Assembly: GCA_045649145.1 (NCBI GenBank)
Contig: JAZRPK010000008.1
Location: 1-46,813 of the forward strand
Length of the DNA stretch: 46,813 nucleotides
Direction: 5' to 3'
Source of the DNA: HGM11525 sp045649145
Lineage (GTDB): Bacteria; Bacillota; Clostridia; UBA1381
Made by a program: the position numbers and the translations under genes. Shown in pieces: positions 14,976 to 23,749 of the stretch. The notes under the pieces were generated by a model that saw only the letters and a list, made by a program, of their open reading frames with translations, was not told the DNA's origin and ran no database searches. The stretch's first letter is position 1. Every line of letters starts with the position of its first letter.

Positions 14976-16864
14976 AGCGTTCTGCCGAACTCCTTTTCTA
15001 TTTCCTTTTTGGTCATCTTTATTATAATCGGTCTGCCGTGCGGGCAGGTATTGATATTTTCCATATCAAAAACATTCTGCACCAGTCGGTACATTTCCAT
15101 CTCGTCAAGCTTTCTGTTCGCTTTAATCGCAGCCTTGCACGCAATGGTGTAGGTAAGGCGTTCCTTTGCCCTGTCTATTATCTCCTGCCTGTCCTCGCCA
15201 AAAGCCGTTATCAGCTCCAGCAAAACCGAGCAAAGCGTTTCCTCGTCCATCGGCGAGGGCACTGCCGTGATATAGCATCCGTCCTTTTCCGTCTTGGTTT
15301 CAAAGCCGAGCTTTGTGAGCTTGTCCCTGTTTTCGTCTAAAATTGCCGCCTCCCTTGGCGAAAGCTCGACGGGCACAGGCGCAATAAGATACTGCGGCGC
15401 CACAGTACGCTCTGCAAGCTGTCTTTTCAGCTCCTCGTACTTAAGCCGCTCGTGCGCAGCGTGCTGGTCAATCATCAAAAGCTCCGACTCCTGCTCCACA
15501 AGCACGTACGTATTAAACAGCTGTCCTACTACCCTGAAATTGCGGGGCAGTGCGTCTATTCCACGCACTTCTTTGTGACTTTCCCTAAGCTCTGCCAACG
15601 GCTTATCGCCTATACCTGACGCATTCTCCTGCTTTTTAAGGAAATAGTCCTCGTTATCCTTTTGTGTAAAGGACGTCTGCTCCTGCTTAAATACTTCCCT
15701 TTTAATCGGCTTGAATTCCGCCTGATAGGTTGGCATTTTTCGCTCATATGCCGCAAAACCGCCTCTTTGCACGGGTGTTTTAGCCGTTTCCCAGCCTGAT
15801 GCCTGAGGTGGCAGTATGGGCTCTGTCTCCTTTTCAGACGCAATCTCAACTGTGCGCTCCACCTCGGGAATTTGCGCTATCTGATAGAGCGCATTCTTTA
15901 CTGCGTGGTAAACTGCACGGTAAATGCCCGAATCGTCGGAGAACTTAACCTCCAGCTTGGTCGGGTGTACATTTATATCAATCTCCGACGGGTTAACCTC
16001 AATATTAAGTACTGCCATCGGGAATTTTCCAATCATTATCTGGTTTTTATAAGCCTCCTCAACCGCTCTGGTTATGGCTGCGCTCTTGATATATCGACTG
16101 TTTACAAAAAAGCTTTGGTAGCCTCTGTTGGCACGCGCTGTTTCGCTTTTTCCCGCAACACCTGTAACGTGTATGCCGTCAAGCTCGTAATCAACGTCAA
16201 TAACCGCCTTGGCATATTCTCTGCCGTAGACACAGTAGAGTGCGTTTTTAAGGCTGCTGTCACCGGGCGAAAAATATACCTCCTTGGAATCTCTGGTGAG
16301 TCTAAAGGAAATCTCGGGATGTGCGAGTATAAACCTCGACATAATATCCGCTATATACCCCGCCTCTGTTGCGTCCTTTTTAAGAAATTTCATTCGTGCA
16401 GGGGTGTTGAAGAAAAGGTTTTTAACCACAATAGTAGTGCCGTCAGCCGCTCCCGCAGCCTCCGTTTTCTTAAGCTCTCCGCCCGAAAAACATACTCTCG
16501 TACCCTCCGAGTCCTCCTTTCGCTTGGTAACAAGCTCAACATCGGAAACTGCACCGATTGACGAAAGTGCCTCGCCACGAAATCCGAGAGTATAGATAGC
16601 GTCAAGGTCTGCGGCGGTTTTGATTTTGCTTGTCGCATGGCGCAGAAAGCACTTTTGGGCATCTTCTGCTGTCATACCACAGCCGTTGTCGGATACTCTT
16701 AAAAAGCTCGTTCCGCCCTGCTCCAGCTCTACGGTAATGACATTCGCACCTGCATCTATTGCGTTTTCGACCAGCTCCTTTATCACCGAAGCAGGACGTT
16801 CTACAACCTCTCCTGCAGCAATTTTATTGGCTATATCCTGCGAAAGCTGATTTATTACTCCCAT
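14972..16864 (-). CDS. mutL: DNA mismatch repair protein MutL
   Basis: The 630-residue protein has an N-terminal GHKL ATPase (DNGCGM, GFRGEALSSIG), a variable linker (about 340-440) and a C-terminal dimerisation and endonuclease domain. The endonuclease motif DQHAAHERLKYEE and the NTCPHGRPI metal-site block are intact, so it is predicted to nick DNA in the manner of MutL from bacteria lacking MutH. The ATG at 16864 follows AAAGGAGG. It lies 20 bases after mutS and overlaps miaA by 4 bases. MutL would be recruited by MutS bound to mismatches. Confidence 0.97.
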   Translation of the reverse strand: MGVINQLSQDIANKIAAGEVVERPASVIKELVENAIDAGANVITVELEQGGTSFLRVSDNGCGMTAEDAQKCFLRHATSKIKTAADLDAIYTLGFRGEALSSIGAVSDVELVTKRKEDSEGTRVCFSGGELKKTEAAGAADGTTIVVKNLFFNTPARMKFLKKDATEAGYIADIMSRFILAHPEISFRLTRDSKEVYFSPGDSSLKNALYCVYGREYAKAVIDVDYELDGIHVTGVAGKSETARANRGYQSFFVNSRYIKSAAITRAVEEAYKNQIMIGKFPMAVLNIEVNPSEIDINVHPTKLEVKFSDDSGIYRAVYHAVKNALYQIAQIPEVERTVEIASEKETEPILPPQASGWETAKTPVQRGGFAAYERKMPTYQAEFKPIKREVFKQEQTSFTQKDNEDYFLKKQENASGIGDKPLAELRESHKEVRGIDALPRNFRVVGQLFNTYVLVEQESELLMIDQHAAHERLKYEELKRQLAERTVAPQYLIAPVPVELSPREAAILDENRDKLTKLGFETKTEKDGCYITAVPSPMDEETLCSVLLELITAFGEDRQEIIDRAKERLTYTIACKAAIKANRKLDEMEMYRLVQNVFDMENINTCPHGRPIIIKMTKKEIEKEFGRTL

Positions 16865-16884
16865 TTTTCGCCGCCTCCTTTCGT

Positions 16885-19464
16885 TTATATAATCTCTTTG
16901 GCTTTTTGGGAAAGCTCGTGCAGCTTGTTTATCGCCTCAATCGGCGTGTATACTGTAGCATCAAGTCGGGCAAGCTCGTTTACAAGCTCGAGTGATACCA
17001 TCTCCCCAAAGCCGAGCTGGCTTTCGACAGCTGTTGGCATATTTGACACGCTCGGCTTTTCGCCGCCGTCCTTTTCTATGCTTTTTAATACTTCCTTGGC
17101 ACGCTTTACCACCTCGTTAGGAACACCTGCAAGCGCTGCAACCTCGATTCCGAAGCTATCATCTGTGCCGCCACGGACAATCTTTCGTAAGAAGGTGATA
17201 TCGTCGCCACGCTTTTTGACAGCGATGGAATAGTTTTTGACTCCGTCTACCTCTCCCTCCAACGAGCAAAGCTCGTGATAATGAGTTGCAAAAAGGGTTT
17301 TAGCACCAATTTTGCGTTTGTTTGCTACATATTCCGATACCGCCCACGCAATAGAAAGTCCGTCAAAGGTAGATGTGCCTCTGCCTATTTCGTCTAATAT
17401 GATAAGCGAGTTTTTGGTTGCGTTGGAAAGTATATGCGAAACCTCGCTCATTTCCACCATAAATGTACTTTGTCCCTGCGAGATATCGTCCGATGCACCG
17501 ACACGTGTAAAAATCCTGTCGGTAATACTTATTTTTGCATATGATGCAGGCACAAAGCTACCCACCTGTGCCATCAGCGTTATGAGTGCGGTCTGCCTCA
17601 TATATGTCGATTTTCCCGCCATATTGGGACCTGTTATTATAAGTAGGCGGTTTTCGTTTGTATCAAGCATAGTATCATTCGGCACAAAGACAGCCTTTCT
17701 TTGCATACGCTCGACTACAGGGTGTCTGCCGTCCTTTATAATAATCTCGCCGCTTTGGCAAATTTCGGGCATAACGTAGTTATATTTTGCGGCAACAACA
17801 GCAAGAGAGCAGACAGCATCAAGGTCGGATACGACCTCACATACCGTTTTTAGTCGGTCGGAGGCATTTACAACCTCTTGTCTTAACATCGCAAAAAGCT
17901 CCGATTCGAGCACAAATTTTTGCTCGGATGCCGTTAATATCTTCTCCTCCAGCTCTTTAAGCTGTGGGGTTATGTATCTTTCGCTGTTTACGAGCGTCTG
18001 TTTTCGGATATAGTCCTCGGGCACGCTGTCGGAGTTTAGCTTTGTTACCTCTATGTAGTAGCCGAACACCTTGTTATAACTGATTTTAAGAGTTTTTATA
18101 CCCGTACGCTCACGCTCTGCTTCTTCACGTGATTTTATGATTTGGTGCGTGTTTGTGCATATATCTCTAAGCTCGTCCAGCTCGTCGGAAAAGCCCCTTC
18201 TGATAACACCGCCGTCCTTGACGCTTAAGGACGGACTGTCCTCCAGAGCGCCGTCTAAAAGAGCGCAGATATCGTCCATTATATCAAGGCGGTCATAGAG
18301 ATTTGAAAGTATGTCCGACCTCGTTTCACTCAGAAGATACTTAATCTCGGGCAATCTCTTGGCAGATTCTCTTAAGGACGCCATATCACGAGGCGAAACA
18401 CTGCCCAAAAGCACTCTCGTAAGAATTCGTGATATATCATAAATTCCGCCGAGTGCGTGAGCGATTTCCTCACGCAGCATCGCATTTTTATACAGCTCAT
18501 CAACACCGAAAAGACGTCTGTTAATTTCAATCGGGTTCATAAGCGGCTTTTCCAGCCATTGACGAAACCGTCTTGCTCCCATAGACGTCTTAGTCATATC
18601 AAGCGTCGCTAAGAGACTGCTCTTTTTCGATTTTTCGTTTATCGTTTCGCATATTTCAAGACTGCGGCGTGACTGGGGGTCTATTTCCATATATTCGCTA
18701 AGGCTGTAGATATTAAGCTTATCAATAAAATCAAGCTTGTTTTTCTGTGTATGTACAAGATAGCTAAAAAGTCCCGAAACGGCAAAAACCGAACATTCCT
18801 TAAGTGCCGCCACGCTCTTTGTGCCAAAACGCTCGATTGCAACCGCTGTGTCGGCAAAAAAGTCCTCGCCCTTGATGTCTAAGCCGCAGGCAAATCTTGA
18901 CCTTATTTCTTCCCCCAATTGTGCCTTTGCTCTGTCGTTTAAGAGTATTTCGCTCGGCATATAACGTGCAATTTCTGCCATAGCATCCGCCTTGGTTAAA
19001 GCCTCTGTCGCGAACACCTCGCCCGTTGAAATATCGCAAAATACCAACCCAAAAGAGCCGTCGGCATAGCAGACGGCAAGGTAGTTATTACTGCGCTCAT
19101 CAAGCATATTTTCATCTGTCAGCGTTCCGGGCGTGACAACACGCACAACCTCACGTTTTACCAGACCTTTGGCGGTTTTTGGGTCTTTGACCTGTTCGCA
19201 GACAGCAACCTTGTATCCCTTTGCGACCAGACGCTCAATGTACATATCCGCACTGTGATGCGGCACTCCGCACATCGGTGCACGGTCAGGGAGTCCGCAC
19301 GATTTGCCCGTCAGCGTCAGCTCAAGCTCTCTCGACGCTGTTATTGCATCGTCAAAGAACATCTCGTAAAAGTCGCCCAGACGGTAAAAGAGTATACAAT
19401 CGGGATATTCCTCTTTTGTCTTAAGGTAGCTTGTCATCATCGGGCTTAATGCCTCTTTAGCCAT
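16885..19464 (-). CDS. mutS: DNA mismatch repair protein MutS
   Basis: MutS (859 residues) recognises mismatches and short loops. The mismatch-reading Phe-x-Glu is visible in YRLGDFYEMFFDDA. The connector and lever domains follow, then the ABC-type ATPase with GPNMAGKSTYMRQ, SDDISQGQSTFMVEM and ILDEIGRGTSTFDG. Length and domain order are those of standard MutS1. It is co-transcribed with mutL (20-base gap) and follows a ylbF-family gene by 27 bases, as in Bacillus where mutS and mutL lie near ymcA and miaB. Confidence 0.97.
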   Translation of the reverse strand: MAKEALSPMMTSYLKTKEEYPDCILFYRLGDFYEMFFDDAITASRELELTLTGKSCGLPDRAPMCGVPHHSADMYIERLVAKGYKVAVCEQVKDPKTAKGLVKREVVRVVTPGTLTDENMLDERSNNYLAVCYADGSFGLVFCDISTGEVFATEALTKADAMAEIARYMPSEILLNDRAKAQLGEEIRSRFACGLDIKGEDFFADTAVAIERFGTKSVAALKECSVFAVSGLFSYLVHTQKNKLDFIDKLNIYSLSEYMEIDPQSRRSLEICETINEKSKKSSLLATLDMTKTSMGARRFRQWLEKPLMNPIEINRRLFGVDELYKNAMLREEIAHALGGIYDISRILTRVLLGSVSPRDMASLRESAKRLPEIKYLLSETRSDILSNLYDRLDIMDDICALLDGALEDSPSLSVKDGGVIRRGFSDELDELRDICTNTHQIIKSREEAERERTGIKTLKISYNKVFGYYIEVTKLNSDSVPEDYIRKQTLVNSERYITPQLKELEEKILTASEQKFVLESELFAMLRQEVVNASDRLKTVCEVVSDLDAVCSLAVVAAKYNYVMPEICQSGEIIIKDGRHPVVERMQRKAVFVPNDTMLDTNENRLLIITGPNMAGKSTYMRQTALITLMAQVGSFVPASYAKISITDRIFTRVGASDDISQGQSTFMVEMSEVSHILSNATKNSLIILDEIGRGTSTFDGLSIAWAVSEYVANKRKIGAKTLFATHYHELCSLEGEVDGVKNYSIAVKKRGDDITFLRKIVRGGTDDSFGIEVAALAGVPNEVVKRAKEVLKSIEKDGGEKPSVSNMPTAVESQLGFGEMVSLELVNELARLDATVYTPIEAINKLHELSQKAKEII

Positions 19465-19491
19465 TGCGGCTCACAGCCTTTCTTTTGTATA

Positions 19492-19869
19492 TTAGTGGCA
19501 GCCGCCGCAGGTGCTGCAATCGTGTGTGCAGTTGGGGTCCTGTCCTGTGATATAGAAGTTGATTATTCCGTTAATCTCTTGGACAACAGCGTCAAAATCC
19601 TTCTTTGCCTCAACGTATGCCTTGATAGTAGCAGACTTGTCCATCATCTCGGCAAATGCGTCACTGTTTCTTTTGGCAGCTTCTTCACGACTTATTTTCT
19701 CCGCCTGCATATCTCTTACGAGGTTCATTCTCTTTAGGTTAAACTCCTTTAAGAGCTCCTGTGCCTCAGTATCTTGCTCCTGCGCTTCCTCTGCTGTCTT
19801 TAACGCTTCCATTTCGGGACATTCCTGTATCATTTTTCCCAGCTCGTGTGCTTTTTCCAATAGTGTCAT
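19492..19869 (-). CDS. YlbF/YmcA family protein with C-terminal four-cysteine motif
   Basis: The 125-residue, mainly helical, Glu/Lys-rich protein matches the YlbF/YmcA (Com_YlbF) family. It ends in NCTHDCSTCGGCH, four cysteines at 114, 118, 121 and 124. In Bacillus subtilis YlbF, YmcA and YaaT form a complex that carries iron-sulfur clusters and acts with RNase Y in RNA maturation and in development. The cysteines here are well placed to be ligands for such a cluster, which is inference. Its position between miaB and mutS matches ymcA in Bacillus. YaaT is not in the window. The ATG at 19869 follows AAAGGA. Whether it is the YlbF or the YmcA equivalent cannot be decided by eye. Confidence 0.88.
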   Translation of the reverse strand: MTLLEKAHELGKMIQECPEMEALKTAEEAQEQDTEAQELLKEFNLKRMNLVRDMQAEKISREEAAKRNSDAFAEMMDKSATIKAYVEAKKDFDAVVQEINGIINFYITGQDPNCTHDCSTCGGCH

Positions 19870-19887
19870 TTTTATCTTTTCCTTTCT

Positions 19888-21306
19888 TTATACTAACTCG
19901 CCGTACAGACTCCACGTCTGTGCCTTGGTTATTTTAACATCAACATACTTTCCCTCTAATGAACTGTCGCCCGCAAAATTTACAATCTTTCCTGTATCGG
20001 TACGGCCTGTGAGCATTTCTTTATCGGTTTTACTCTCGCCATCTGTTAAAACACGGCAGATTTTGCCGACATATGCCTCGTTTTTCCTGCGTGAGATTTC
20101 GTTTTGTAGCTCTAACATACGCTCAAAGTTTTTGTGTATCTCGTCGTCTGAGAGTACGCTTTCCATCTTAGCCGCCGGCGTTCCGACACGTCTTGAGTAG
20201 ATGAAGGAGAATATCATATCAAACTCCGCCTCCTCCAAAAGACTCAGCGTTTCTTCAAAATCCGCCTGTGTTTCTGTAGGGAAGCCTACTATAATGTCGG
20301 TGGTAATTGCCAAATCGGGAATACGTGCCTTTGCTTTATTTAGCTTTTCTAAATACTCCGCTCTGGTATAGCGGCGGTTCATATCTGCTAAAACCTTGTC
20401 ACTGCCTGCCTGAAACGGAAGATGCAGCTGCGGGCAGACCTTGTCGCACTCTGCCATAGCATCGATAAGCTTATCACCAAAATCCTTCGGATGCGAGGTC
20501 ATAAACCTTATCCGCTCCACACCGTCAACTTCGTTTACCATTCTTATAAGGTCGGCAAAATCTGTCTGCTCGTCCAAATCCTTGCCGTAGGAGTTGACAT
20601 TTTGCCCTAAAAGTGTTATCTCGGAAACGCCGTCCTTTACAAGCTCTTTTATCTCTGCTATGATACATTCCGGCTTTCTGCTCCGCTCTCTGCCACGGAC
20701 ATAGGGCACTACGCAGTATGTGCAAAAGTTATTGCACCCATACATAACCGACACCCACGCCTTATGCGCCGATTCACGAAGTACCGGTATGTCCTCCGCA
20801 ATTGCGCCGTCGGAGTTTTCTATATCTATAACCGTTTTTCTACTCTGATACGCATTATAGAGTAGCTCGGGCATACGATAGAGTGCGTGCGGGCCAAAGA
20901 CCAAATCGACCTGTCTGTGTGTTTTCTTTATTTTGTCTGCAATATGCTCCTGCTGTACCATACAACCACAAAGAGCAATCATCATATCTGGGTTTTCCTT
21001 TTCCTTGATATGCTTTAGTATGCCTATTCTGCCGAATATTTTGTCCTCGGCATTTTCTCTTACTGCACAGGTGTTAAATACCACCAAATCGGCATCAGCC
21101 AACTCCTCGCAAAAGTCATAGCCTGCCTCTTTTAGCATACCTCGTATGCGCTCCGAGTCATTTTCGTTCTGCTGACAGCCGTGCGTTTCGACCAAAGCAC
21201 GTCGGTTTCTGCCCTTTTGCGCTTTGAAGGCGATGTTTTCCCTCTGTAAAAGCTCGTAATAGCCCGAAATGCGTGCCATCTCGTCCTTATTTATGTAATT
21301 TGCCAT
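19888..21306 (-). CDS. miaB: tRNA-2-methylthio-N6-dimethylallyladenosine synthase
   Basis: This radical-SAM methylthiotransferase acts on i6A37 in tRNA. The N-terminal UPF0004 domain starts LVETHGCQQNENDSERI, the radical-SAM core has CNNFCTYCVVPYVRGRERSR (Cys-x3-Cys-x2-Cys), and a TRAM domain ends the protein. The start is placed at ATG 21306 (MANYINKDEM). An in-frame ATG at 21345 adds 13 residues that look non-conserved and has no ribosome site. The chosen ATG has AGAGG about 12 bases upstream, slightly far. It is the first gene of the operon, with an extended -10 promoter at 21361-21389. Confidence 0.95.
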   Translation of the reverse strand: MANYINKDEMARISGYYELLQRENIAFKAQKGRNRRALVETHGCQQNENDSERIRGMLKEAGYDFCEELADADLVVFNTCAVRENAEDKIFGRIGILKHIKEKENPDMMIALCGCMVQQEHIADKIKKTHRQVDLVFGPHALYRMPELLYNAYQSRKTVIDIENSDGAIAEDIPVLRESAHKAWVSVMYGCNNFCTYCVVPYVRGRERSRKPECIIAEIKELVKDGVSEITLLGQNVNSYGKDLDEQTDFADLIRMVNEVDGVERIRFMTSHPKDFGDKLIDAMAECDKVCPQLHLPFQAGSDKVLADMNRRYTRAEYLEKLNKAKARIPDLAITTDIIVGFPTETQADFEETLSLLEEAEFDMIFSFIYSRRVGTPAAKMESVLSDDEIHKNFERMLELQNEISRRKNEAYVGKICRVLTDGESKTDKEMLTGRTDTGKIVNFAGDSSLEGKYVDVKITKAQTWSLYGELV

Positions 21307-21360
21307 TTTTAAGATTTTCCTCTCTGTGACAATATCTGTCCACACATAAATCCATAGTAT

Positions 21361-21389
21361 ATTTTATCATAATTTTGCAGAAATTACAA
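21361..21389 (-). promoter_or_regulatory. Promoter of the miaB-mutSL-miaA operon
   Basis: On the reverse strand TTGTAA (21384-21389), a 17-base spacer and an extended -10 (TG-A-TAAAAT, core 21361-21366) predict a start near 21354, about 48 bases before the miaB ATG. No other convincing promoter was seen inside the operon. Confidence 0.6.
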
Positions 21390-21399
21390 TATATCTGTC

Positions 21400-21428
21400 T
21401 TGTTTTTTTATGTATATAATGGTAAAAT
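21400..21428 (+). promoter_or_regulatory. Probable promoter of the metallophosphoesterase gene
   Basis: TTGTTT (21400-21405), 17 bases, then TAAAAT (21423-21428) with an upstream TG form an extended -10 promoter divergent from the miaB promoter. The -35 is weak. A TATAAT at 21415-21420 is an alternative -10 without a good -35. Confidence 0.45.
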
Positions 21429-21465
21429 ATATTAAAGTGTTAGTTAAAAAGGAGTGTTTAGGAAA

Positions 21466-22302
21466 ATGCGTTTTTTAACAAAAATAGTTTTGGGCGCAGG
21501 TGCGCTGATTGCGGTAAAGGGACTTGATAACCGCCTTGAAATCACGCATTACGAGCCAAGCTTCAAAAATCTGCCGGCAGAATTTGACGGCTTTCGCATT
21601 GTGCATATTTCCGACCTGCATTCCGAGAGCACGCCGGGGCTTGCGGCAGAGGTTTCCAACTGCAAGCCGGATATAATAGTCATAACAGGCGATATGCTGC
21701 ACGATAATGACAAGTCCTTTGTGCCGATTATACAGCTTTTGGAAAGACTTTTAGCAATTGCACCCGTATATATGGTATCGGGCAATCATGACCTTTGGAA
21801 CACACGTTTTGATGAGTTTGTAAAGCTTTCCACAGATGCGGGTGTTGTTTTTATGGACGACAGCTTTACCACTCTATCTCATCACGGAGCCGAGATAGGT
21901 CTTTTCGGAATAGCAGACCCATTCGGGAAAGCGACCGATGTTATTGTCAAAAATCTTAACCAATCGGTTGAAAAGCTGCCCGAATATGACGGCTTTCGTA
22001 TGCTTTTGTTCCATCGTGCAAATCAGTTTGACCGCCTTAAAGGGTTGGGTTTTGACCTTATACTCGCAGGACATATGCACGGGGGACAGTTTAGAGTACC
22101 GGGTATAGGCGGACTTATGCCGCCGAAATCAAGCCTTGCAGACTCGAAGCAGATAGTTTTCCCTACCTATTGCTCGGGTTCTTTTAGGTATCAGAACACG
22201 ACTATGATAGTAAATCGGGGGTTGGGAAATCCGATGATTATTCCAAGGCTCTATAACCGTCCGGAAATCGGCGTTACAGTACTAAGACACGAGGAGTCCT
22301 GA
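21466..22302 (+). CDS. Membrane-associated calcineurin-like metallophosphoesterase (YkuE-like)
   Basis: The 278-residue protein begins with a short basic stretch and a hydrophobic segment (IVLGAGALIAV), likely a membrane anchor or signal. The metallophosphoesterase core follows, with HISDLHSE, ITGDM, VSGNHDLW and LAGHMHGGQFRVPG giving the two-metal ligand set in order. The family includes Bacillus YkuE, but the substrate here is unknown. The ATG at 21466 is chosen. A GTG at 21454 lies immediately on the AAGGAG site and cannot use it, while the ATG is 12 bases away, somewhat long. It has its own weak promoter and is not co-transcribed with trkA, which has a strong promoter. Confidence 0.88.
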   Translation: MRFLTKIVLGAGALIAVKGLDNRLEITHYEPSFKNLPAEFDGFRIVHISDLHSESTPGLAAEVSNCKPDIIVITGDMLHDNDKSFVPIIQLLERLLAIAPVYMVSGNHDLWNTRFDEFVKLSTDAGVVFMDDSFTTLSHHGAEIGLFGIADPFGKATDVIVKNLNQSVEKLPEYDGFRMLLFHRANQFDRLKGLGFDLILAGHMHGGQFRVPGIGGLMPPKSSLADSKQIVFPTYCSGSFRYQNTTMIVNRGLGNPMIIPRLYNRPEIGVTVLRHEES

Positions 22303-22317
22303 CGCCTTACATTTTGT

Positions 22318-22346
22318 TTGACAATATATGGTGTATGGTATATAAT
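22318..22346 (+). promoter_or_regulatory. Consensus promoter of the trkA operon
   Basis: TTGACA (22318-22323), exactly 17 bases, TATAAT (22341-22346): a perfect sigma-A promoter. Transcription would start near 22353, about 30 bases before the trkA ATG at 22382, which follows AGGGAG. It appears to drive trkA, trkH, yihY-like, proC and folC. Confidence 0.85.
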
Positions 22347-22381
22347 AGGCTAAAAGAATATATGAAATCAGGGAGAAGACA

Positions 22382-23737
22382 ATGGATATAATAATTCTCG
22401 GAGCAGGAAAGTTCGGCAGAACATTATGCGAACAGCTGTCGAACGAGGACCACAATATTACCATCATTGATATAAGCGACGCTGTTACCGACAGAATTGT
22501 CGAGGATTATGACGTTATGGGCATAATTGGCGACGGTATGAATATTGAGATACTTACAGAGGCAGGCGCAGCGCGTGCCGATATTTTTATTGCTACAACG
22601 CAAGCTGATGAAACTAATATGCTCTCAGCTCTTTTTGCCAAAAAGCTGGGCGCAAAGCACGTTGTGGCACGTGTGAGAAACCCTTTGTACCGCAAGCAGA
22701 CAGGCTTTATGCGCGAGGAAATGGGCATAAGCATAATGATAAATCCCGAGCTTGAGGCTGCACGCGAAATTGCACGTATGCTAAAGTTCCCCGCAGCCGC
22801 AAAGATTGAAACCTTTGCAAAGGGCAGAGTCGAGCTGGCAGAGGTGCGTGTTCCCGAAGATTCCGAGCTTTGCGACCGCTCATTGCGTGAAATTGGCAAA
22901 AAAATAAAGAGCAGCGCCCTTATCTGTGCAGTTGAACGAGGAGATGAGGTTTTTATCCCGAACGGAGATTTTATAATCAGGAGCGGCGATAAAATAAATC
23001 TCACCTCCGACCATACCGAGCTTTCGGCTTTTTTGAAGGAGTCGGGGATAATTACGTCTAAAATCCGCTCTGTTATGATAATAGGCTGCGGTGCAACAGG
23101 CTTTTACTTAGCAAAGCTTTTGGGCGATTCGGGGCTTAGAGTTAAAATAATAGACAACGATATGGCAAACTGCGAGCGTGTTAATAACCTCCTACCCAAA
23201 GCTGACGTAGTTTGTGCAGACGGCACAAACCATCAGGTGCTTATCGAGGAGGGGCTTTTAACCTGTGATGCACTCGTTTCTCTTACGGGCGTTGATGAGG
23301 AGAATATAATAGTTTCGCTTTTTGCAAAGGCAAAGGGCGTCGAAAAGGTCATTACTAAGGTAAACAATTCTATGCTTACCCCGATTGTTGACAGCTTAGG
23401 TCTTGACAGTATCATAACACCCAAGGACGTTGCAACAAATATAATAAGCACCTATGTCCGTGCAAAAGAGAACGCAAGAGGCAGCGAAGTTCTCACCCTC
23501 TATAAACTCTCAGGAGGACTTATAGAAGCTCTTGAGTTCCACGTGGGCGAGGAAGGCAGTTATATCGGAAAGAAGCTTAAGGATTTGGCATTAAAAGAAA
23601 ATGTTTTGATAGGTGCAATCGTCAAAGGTAACAGACTGGTAATTCCTAACGGCGACAGCACATTGGATACGGGCGACAGGGTTATGGTAGTTGCCAAGAA
23701 CACTCATTTTGACGATTTGTCACAGCTGTTTGTGTAA
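22382..23737 (+). CDS. trkA: Trk potassium uptake regulatory subunit TrkA
   Basis: TrkA is the cytoplasmic NAD/ATP-binding gating subunit of the Trk potassium uptake system. The 451-residue protein is the tandem form with two RCK units. The first Rossmann motif is IILGAGKFGRTLC, followed by a TrkA_C domain. The second Rossmann motif is MIIGCGATGFYLAK at about residue 235, again followed by TrkA_C. The downstream trkH, 12 bases away, encodes its membrane partner. A perfect promoter lies upstream. Length and layout are as expected, and nothing looks damaged. Confidence 0.95.
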   Translation: MDIIILGAGKFGRTLCEQLSNEDHNITIIDISDAVTDRIVEDYDVMGIIGDGMNIEILTEAGAARADIFIATTQADETNMLSALFAKKLGAKHVVARVRNPLYRKQTGFMREEMGISIMINPELEAAREIARMLKFPAAAKIETFAKGRVELAEVRVPEDSELCDRSLREIGKKIKSSALICAVERGDEVFIPNGDFIIRSGDKINLTSDHTELSAFLKESGIITSKIRSVMIIGCGATGFYLAKLLGDSGLRVKIIDNDMANCERVNNLLPKADVVCADGTNHQVLIEEGLLTCDALVSLTGVDEENIIVSLFAKAKGVEKVITKVNNSMLTPIVDSLGLDSIITPKDVATNIISTYVRAKENARGSEVLTLYKLSGGLIEALEFHVGEEGSYIGKKLKDLALKENVLIGAIVKGNRLVIPNGDSTLDTGDRVMVVAKNTHFDDLSQLFV

Positions 23738-23749
23738 TGGAGGCTCAAG

